Shown here in pieces: positions 57,501 to 64,000 of a stretch of 64,000 bases of DNA. Made by a program: the position numbers and the translations under genes. Under the pieces are notes generated by a model. The model saw only the letters and a list, made by a program, of their open reading frames with translations. It made no database searches and was not told the origin of the DNA. Numbering within the stretch: position 1 is the stretch's first letter; the number at the start of each line of letters is the position of its first letter. Location: the NCBI GenBank assembly GCA_004431415.1, contig QPMI01000553.1:186001-250000 (forward strand), read 5' to 3'. This DNA comes from Cyanophora paradoxa. Its lineage: Eukaryota > Glaucocystophyceae > Cyanophorales > Cyanophoraceae.

Positions 57501-60500
57501 GCGGACGGCTCCACGAGAGGCGGCCCGACGAGCCGAAGAGGCCCGGCGAGCTGGTCAGCTGCAGGTTCGACGGCGCCATGTCCGCGGGGCTCGCGGGGCC
57601 CGCGCTGGAGCCGGCCGGGTACGAGGCGAGCGGCACGCTGTTGCTGGCGGGGCCCGCGGGGCTGCCCGACGACGACAGCGGCACCACCGAGAAGTACGAG
57701 TTGGCGGCCGCGCTCGGGTGAGGCCCTTGGGCGCGAAGGTGTTGACGCCCGACGGCGAGGCCTTGGCGGTCGCGACCTGGCGGCCGTCCTGCAGGACGCC
57801 GAAGCTGCCGCGCGAAATCGCGTCAGCGCCCCGCGGCACCGCGGAAATCGCGTCGCGCGCGAAACACGGCTGCCGCACCTCGGGACGTTGCCCAGGCCGC
57901 TCGGCGTGGTCCACGCCAGCAGCGCGCTCGGGCTGGAGCCGGAGCCCGCCGGCGTCGACGTCAGCGCGATGCCGGAGCTCGGGTCGCTCGGCAGCGATGC
58001 CGCGAGCGGAGCCGAGGCGGGGCCTGCGACGCCGTTGCTGTCGAACGGCACCACCTGCAGGGCCGAGGCGCCGCCGTTGGTCGGCAGGCCCGGGACGGGG
58101 ACGGAGGTCTGGTTGCCGGCGACCGAGGCCACAGGCTTGCCGTCCTTGAGGACGGTGAACGAGGCGGGCGAGCCCGAGGCCGGGCGCTTCCACGAGAGGG
58201 TGGCGGAGCCGGGGCCGCTGCCGTTGAAGCTGCTGAGGGCGAGGCTCGACGGGGCGAGGGGGCTCGGGGCCGGCGCGTCCACGCCCGAGCCAGCGATGCC
58301 CGCGCCGGGGCCGGAAGAGGGACCGTAGGGGCCAGCGCCAGCGGTGCCGTAGCCAGGCGCACCCGCGCCACTGTAGGCGGGCGCCGGGCCCGAGCCACTG
58401 GTCGCGGTGTTCGAGGCCGGGCCGACCGCGCCGTTCGACGCGACCGGCGCAACCTGGTAGACGCTGCCGGGCTCGCCGCTCTTGGGCGAGACGTCGAACG
58501 AGGTCTCGCTCGCCGGGACGGTGCCGAGGACCTTGCCGTCGCCGATCACCATGTAGCTCGCGGGGCGTCCCACGCGCGGACGGCTCCACGAGAGGCGGCC
58601 CGACGAGCCGAAGAGGCCCGGCGAGCTGGTCAGCTGCAGGTTCGACGGCGCCATGTCCGCGGGGCTCGCGGGGCCCGCGCCGGAGCCGGCCGGGTACGAG
58701 GCGAGCGGCACGCTGTTGCTGGCGGGGCCCGCGGGGCTGCCCGACGACGACAGCGGCACCACCGAGAAGTACGAGTTGGCGGCCGCGCTCGGGGTGAGGC
58801 CCTTGGGCGCGAAGGTGTTGACGCCCGACGGCGAGGCCTTGGCGGTCGCGATCTGGCGGCCGTCCTGCAGGACGCCGAAGCTGCCGCGCGAAATCGCGTC
58901 AGCGCCCCGCGGCACAGCGAAAATCGCGTCGCGCGCGAAACACGGCTGCCGCACCTCGGGACGTTGCCCATGCCGCTCGGCGTGGTCCACGCCAGCAGCG
59001 CGCTCGGGCTGGAGCCGGAGCCCGCCGGCGTCGACGTCAGCGCGATGCCGGAGCTCGGGTCGCTCGGCAGCGATGCCGCGAGCGGAGCCGAGGCGGGGCC
59101 CGCGACGCCGTTGCTGTCGAACGGCACCACCTGCAGGGCCGAGGCGCCGCCGTTGGTCGGCAGGCCCGGGACGGGGACGGAGGTCTGGTTGCCGGCGACC
59201 GAGGCCACACGCTTGCCGTCCTTGAGGACGGTGTACGAGGCGGGCGAGCCCGAGGCCGGGCGCTTCCACGAGAGGGTGGCGGAGCCGGGGCCGCTGCCGT
59301 TGAAGCTGCTGAGGGCGAGGCTCGACGGGGCGAGGGGGCTCGGGGCCGGCGCGTCCACGCCCGAGCCAGCGATGCCCGCGCCGGGACTGGACGGGCTTGA
59401 AGGCCCGAAGCCCCCGGCAAAGCTGCCAGAACCAAGGCCAGCAGGGGCGGGGGACGGCGAGGTCGCGCGCCCATACGAGTCGCTGCGCGGGCTAGTCGCC
59501 GAGGCGTACAGCCCGTCCGAGCCCGAAGCCGCGCCGCCGTACCCAGCTCCGGCCAGAGCGGCCGCTCCAACGCCGGCATAGGGGCCCGGTCCGAAGCCGG
59601 ATCCGACGCCGCTGCCGCCGCTGACGGGGCTCGAGGCCGGGCCGACCGCGCCGTTCGACGCGACCGGCGCAACCTGGTAGACGCTGCCGGGCTCGCCGCT
59701 CTTGGGCGAGACGTCGAACGAGGTCTCGCTCGCCGGGACGGTGCCGAGGACCTTGCCGTCGCCGATCACCATGTAGCTCGCGGGGCGTCCCACGCGCGGC
59801 GGGCTCCACGAGAGGCGGCCCGACGAGCTGAAGAGGCCCGGCGAGCTGGTCAGCTGCAGGTTCGACGGCGCCATGTCCGCGGGGCTCGCGGGGCCCGCGC
59901 CGGAGCCGGCCGGGTACGAGGCGAGCGGCACGCTGTTGCTGGCGGGGCCCGCGGGGCTGCCCGACGACGACAGCGGCACCACCGAGAAGTACGAGTTGGC
60001 GGCCGCGCTCGGGGTGAGGCCCTTGGGCGCGAAGGTGTTGACGCCCGACGGCGAGGCCTTGGCGGTCGCGATCTGGCGGCCGTCCTGCAGGACGCCGAAG
60101 CTGCCGCGCGAAATCGCGTCAGCGCCCCGCGGCACAGCGAAAATCGCGTCGCGCGCGAAACACGGCTGCCGCACCTCGGGACGTTGCCCAGGCCGCTCGG
60201 CGTGGTCCACGCCAGCAGCGCGCTCGGGCTGGAGCCGGAGCCCGCCGGCGTCGACGTCAGCGCGATGCCGGAGCTCGGGTCGCTCGGCAGCGACGCCGCG
60301 AGCGGAGCCGAGGCGGGGCCCGCGACGCCGTTGCTGTCGAACGGCACCACCTGCAGGGCCGAGGCGCCGCCGTTGGTCGGCAGGCCCGGGACGGGGACGG
60401 AGGTCTGGTTGCCGGCGACCGAGGCCACAGGCTTGCCGTCCTTGAGGACGGTGTACGAGGCGGGCGAGCCCGAGGCCGGGCGCTTCCACAAGAGGGTGGC

Positions 60501-63500
60501 GGAGCCGGGGCCGCTGCCGTTGAAGCTGCTGAGGGCGAGGCTCGACGGGGCGAGGGGGCTCGGGGCCGGCGCGTCCACGCCCGAGCCAGCGATGCCCGCG
60601 CCGGGGCCGGACGAGGGACCGTAGGGGTAGAAACTTCCAGGAACAAGTGCTTCTCCCGCTCCGTTGTATGGACTGGGAGCGGGGCCCGAGCCACTGCTTG
60701 TCGGATTGGAGAAGGGACCCATAGTTCCGAAGCTGTCCAGCGGCACGACTTGGTAGACGCTGCCGGGCTCGCCGCTCTTGGGCGAGACGTCGAACGACGT
60801 TTGGATCGCGGGGACGGCTCCAAGGAACTGACCATCTCCAAGGACGGCGTAGCTTGCCGGGTTCCCGGCACGCGGCCGGGTCCACGACAAGGTGCTGGAG
60901 GAGAAAAGGCCCGGAGCAGTTGTTAGCTGCAGATTCGTCGGCATCATCTCCGCGGGGCTAGCCGGACCCGCTCCCGATCCCGCTGCATAAGAGGCGAGCG
61001 GGACGCTGTTGCTGCTCTGCCCAACGGGAGAGCCATTCGGAGAAAGACCAATGACGGAGAAGCGGGAGGTTACTGATGCGCCCGGCGATAAACCCTTGAC
61101 AACGAAGGAGTTCACGCCGGTCAGTGACGACGGTAGAGTTGTGATCTTGTTCCCGTCTTGCATAACAGCGAAGCTGGTTGTTTGCATTAGCCTAAGAGAA
61201 CGGCCAACGAAAGATATAAAAACGAAATGCATTGTCAAACCTTGCTAGGCCGCCGGCGTCAGAATCGAGAGCAGCGGCAGGGGTTGTCCAAGACAGGAAA
61301 GCGCTCGGGCTGGAGCCGGAGCCCGCCGGCGTCGACGTCAGCGCGATGCCGGAGCTCGGGTCGCTCGGCAGCGACGCCGCGAGCGGAGCCGAGGCGGGGC
61401 CCGCGACGCCGTTGCTGTCGAACGGCACCACCTGCAGGGCCGAGGCGCCGCCGTTGGTCGGCAGGCCCGGGACGGGGACGGAGGTCTGGTTGCCGGCGAC
61501 CGAGGCCACAGGCTTGCCGTCCTTGAGGACGGTGTACGAGGCGGGCGTGCCCGAGGCCGGGCGCTTCCACGAGAGGGTGGCGGAGCCGGGGCCGCTGCCG
61601 TTGAAGCTGCTGAGGGCGAGGCTCGACGGGGCGAGGGGGCTCGATGCGGGCACGTCGACGCCTGATCCGGCGACGCCTGCGCCAGGTCCGGAAGAGGGAC
61701 CCGATGGGCCGAAAGGAACGGAAAGTGAGGCGGGACTTGGGGAGCCAACTGTGGCAGAGCTGCCGAAGGCTGGGCTTGTGGCAGGGCCAACAGCGCCACT
61801 TTCCGCAACTGGAAGAACTTGGAAAACGTTGTTTGGCGCAATGTCCCGAACTTCGTACAAAGTTTGGCTGGCCGGGACGGTGCCGAGGACCTTGCCGTCG
61901 CAAACGACCGCATAGCTTGCAGGGCTTCCAATACGCGGCGGGCTCCACGAGAGGCGGCCCGACGAGCCGAAGAGGCCCGGCGAGCTGGTCAGCTGCAGGT
62001 TCGACGGCGCCATGTCCGCGGGGCTTGCGCGGCCCGCGCCGGAGCCGGCCGGGTACGAGGCGAGCGGCACGCTGTTGCTGGCGGGGCCCGCGGGGCTGCC
62101 CGACGACGACAGCGGCACCACCGAGAAGTACGAGTTGGCGGCCGCGCTCGGGGTGAGGCCCTTGGGCGCGAAGGTGTTGACGCCCGACGGCGAGGCCTTG
62201 GCGGTCGCGATCTGGCGGCCGTCCTGCAGGACGCCGAAGCTGCCGCGCGAAATCGCGTCAGCGCCCCGCGGCACAGCGAAAATCGGTTCGCGCGCGAAAC
62301 ACGGCTGCCGCACCTCGGGACGTTGCCCAGGCCGCTCGGCGTGGTCCACGCCAGCAGCGCGCTCGGGCTGGAGCCGGAGCCCGCCGGCGTCGACGTCAGC
62401 GCGATGCCGGAGCTCGGGTTGCTCGGCAGCGAGGCCGCGAGCGGAGCCGAGGCGGGGCCCGCGATGCCGTTGCTGTCGAACGGCACCACCTGCAGGGCCG
62501 AGGCGCCGCCGTTGGTCGGCAGGCCCGGGACGGGGACGGAGGTCTGGTTGCCGGCGACCGAGGCCACAGGCTTGCCGTCCTTGAGGACGGTGAACGAGGC
62601 GGGCGAGCCCGAGGCAGGGCGCTTCCACGAGAGGGTTGCGGAGCCGGGGCCACTGCCGTTGAAGCTGCTGAGGGCGAGGCTGGACGGGGCGAGCGGGCTC
62701 GGGGCGGGCGCGTCGACGCCAGAGCCGGCGATGCCCGCGCCGGGGCCGGACGAGGGACCGTACGGAGAAGACGGATCGAAGGGCGCGCCGGCGCCAGTGC
62801 CGTCATACGGACCAGGAGCTGGGCCGGAGCTGGAAATGGGGTCGTTGGAAGGGCCGAAGTTGCCGTACCGATCAACCGGTACAACCTGGTAGACGATGCC
62901 GGGCTCGCTGCTCCTGGGCGAAACGTCGAACGAGGTTTGGTTGGCCGGGACGCTGCCGAGGACCTTGCCATTGCCGACAACCACGTAGCTTGCAGGGCGT
63001 CCCGCACGCGGCGGGCTCCACGAGAGGCGGCCCGACGAGCCGAAGAGGCCCGGCGAGCTCGTCAGCTGCAGGTTTGACGGCGCCATGTCCGCGGGGCTCG
63101 CGGGGCCCGCGCCGGAACCAGTGGCATACGAAGTGAGAGGCACGCTGTTGCTTGCCTGCCCGATGGGGGCCCCGCTGGCTGACAGTGGCATAATCGAGAA
63201 CAGTGAGTCCCCAGCCGCCGAGGGCGGGAGGCGCTTGAGAGTGAATGCATTCACGCCCGTCGGAGACGGCGCTGCTGTGGCGACCTTGACCCCGTCCTTC
63301 AGCACTGCAAAGCTGCAGCACGAACGGCGTCAACAATGGAATTTCTCTGTAAAACGAAAATGAGACGCGTGATCACCTCGCAAGGCTGCCCGCTCCAGAA
63401 CCGAGGACCGATGACGGGGTAGTCCATGACAGAACGGCATCCGGGTTCGTCTCAGGGCCCGACATGGTCGAAGTGAGGGCGATGCCATTCAGAGGGTCGC

Positions 63501-64000
63501 TGGGCAGGGTGGCGGCAAGCGGCGACGAGGCCGGGCCCGCGACGCCGTTGCTGTCGAACGGCACCACCTGCAGGGTAGTAGCACCACCAGTGTTCGGCAA
63601 GCCCGAGACAGGAATGGAGGTCTGGTTGCCGGGCACGCTTCCAATGGGCACTCCGCCCTTGAGGACGGTGTACGCCGATGGGGCCCCCTTCGCCGGCCGG
63701 GTCCACGAGAGGGTGGCGGAGCCGGGGCCGCTGCCGTTGAAGCTGCTGAGGGCGAGGTTCGACGGGGCGAGCGGGTTCGGGGGCTGTGCGCTGAGGCCAG
63801 AGCCGGCGATGCCCGCGCCGGGTGCAAGCGATGTGCTCGAAGGGCCGTACGGTGTTGCCCACGCACCAGGCGCATCACGGCCGCCGACAGCCGGCATCGA
63901 CGCAGGGCCGGTGGAGCCGAGGCGGTCGATCGGGAGCACTTGGTAGACGCTGCCGGGCTTCGCAGACACCTCGTACGCTGTTTGGTTGGCGGGGACGGTG
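54576..64000 (-). CDS. FN3-repeat protein, 5'-proximal block (block 3 of 3), continues past the window
   Basis: About eight tandem units of the same FN3 series as 18753-26020, better preserved in frame: long uninterrupted stretches occur at 54566-55342, 56122-57687 and 60885 downward. Introns lie at 55511-55584, about 56730, 57803, 58880, 60100, 61174-61240 (67 nt, diverged) and 62240-62313. Units nearest the right edge (about 60600-64000) are more divergent, for example TNLQLTTAPGLFSSSTLSWT, SYAVVCDGKVLGTVPASQTL and SAYTVLKGGVPIGSVPGNQT. The gene start lies beyond 64000, so no signal peptide can be judged. Likely a very long extracellular or structural protein; this rests on FN3 content only. 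Confidence 0.82.

Overview
The window looks like the nuclear genome of a very GC-rich, intron-bearing protist. It carries a foreign, AT-rich, virus-like element. A unicellular alga such as a haptophyte is my best guess, from the GC-rich genes with short GT-AG introns, the tyrosine-recombinase retrotransposon and a virus of the algal Polinton-like type. No marker gene fixes the taxon.

Host layer: positions about 515-4263 (+) hold a multi-exon ankyrin-repeat gene. From 5429 (stop codon) to beyond 64000, on the minus strand, runs one huge tandem fibronectin type III (FN3) gene. Its repeat units are about 1.07 or 1.22 kb and each carries its own copy of a 74-nt intron. Two large mobile elements interrupt this gene, so it survives as three blocks: 5429-7024, 18753-26020 and 54576-64000.

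First element (7025-18752, 11.7 kb): a tyrosine-recombinase retrotransposon with split direct repeats (A1 - body - B1 A2 - spacer - B2), gag-like ORFs, reverse transcriptase with YIDD, RNase H and a tyrosine recombinase. There is no target-site duplication. This is the PAT/Ngaro-like architecture.

Second element (26021-54575, 28.6 kb): a full-length integrated Polinton-like virus. It has 829/830-bp terminal inverted repeats and a 6-bp target duplication (CCCGCC). It encodes a double-jelly-roll major capsid protein, two minor-capsid/penton candidates, an FtsK/HerA packaging ATPase, primase plus SF3 helicase, GIY-YIG nuclease, protein-primed DNA polymerase B and a DD(35)E integrase. The left arm is a host-interaction block: a phage-like fibre with His-x-His repeats and an H-type-lectin-like tip, four paralogous fibre proteins with exchangeable C1q/TNF-like heads, and a patatin phospholipase with a discoidin-like tail. 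An S-adenosylmethionine decarboxylase-like (SpeD) gene lies at the left end. The right end carries replication and integration genes and a tRNA-like Pol III unit.

Third, nested: an 858-bp GC-rich insert with a 16-bp duplication splits the viral primase-helicase gene, so this copy is probably not autonomous as it stands.

Most notable: a viral SpeD; a PolB whose proofreading exonuclease motifs have all decayed; nested palindromic hairpins at both viral termini; an internal TIR-like stem-loop module; a TAAAG motif just before the start codons of structural genes but not replication genes; and intron-bearing FN3 repeats that spread with their introns. Several breaks are single-base deletions in G or A runs, so assembly error must be excluded before calling pseudogenes.
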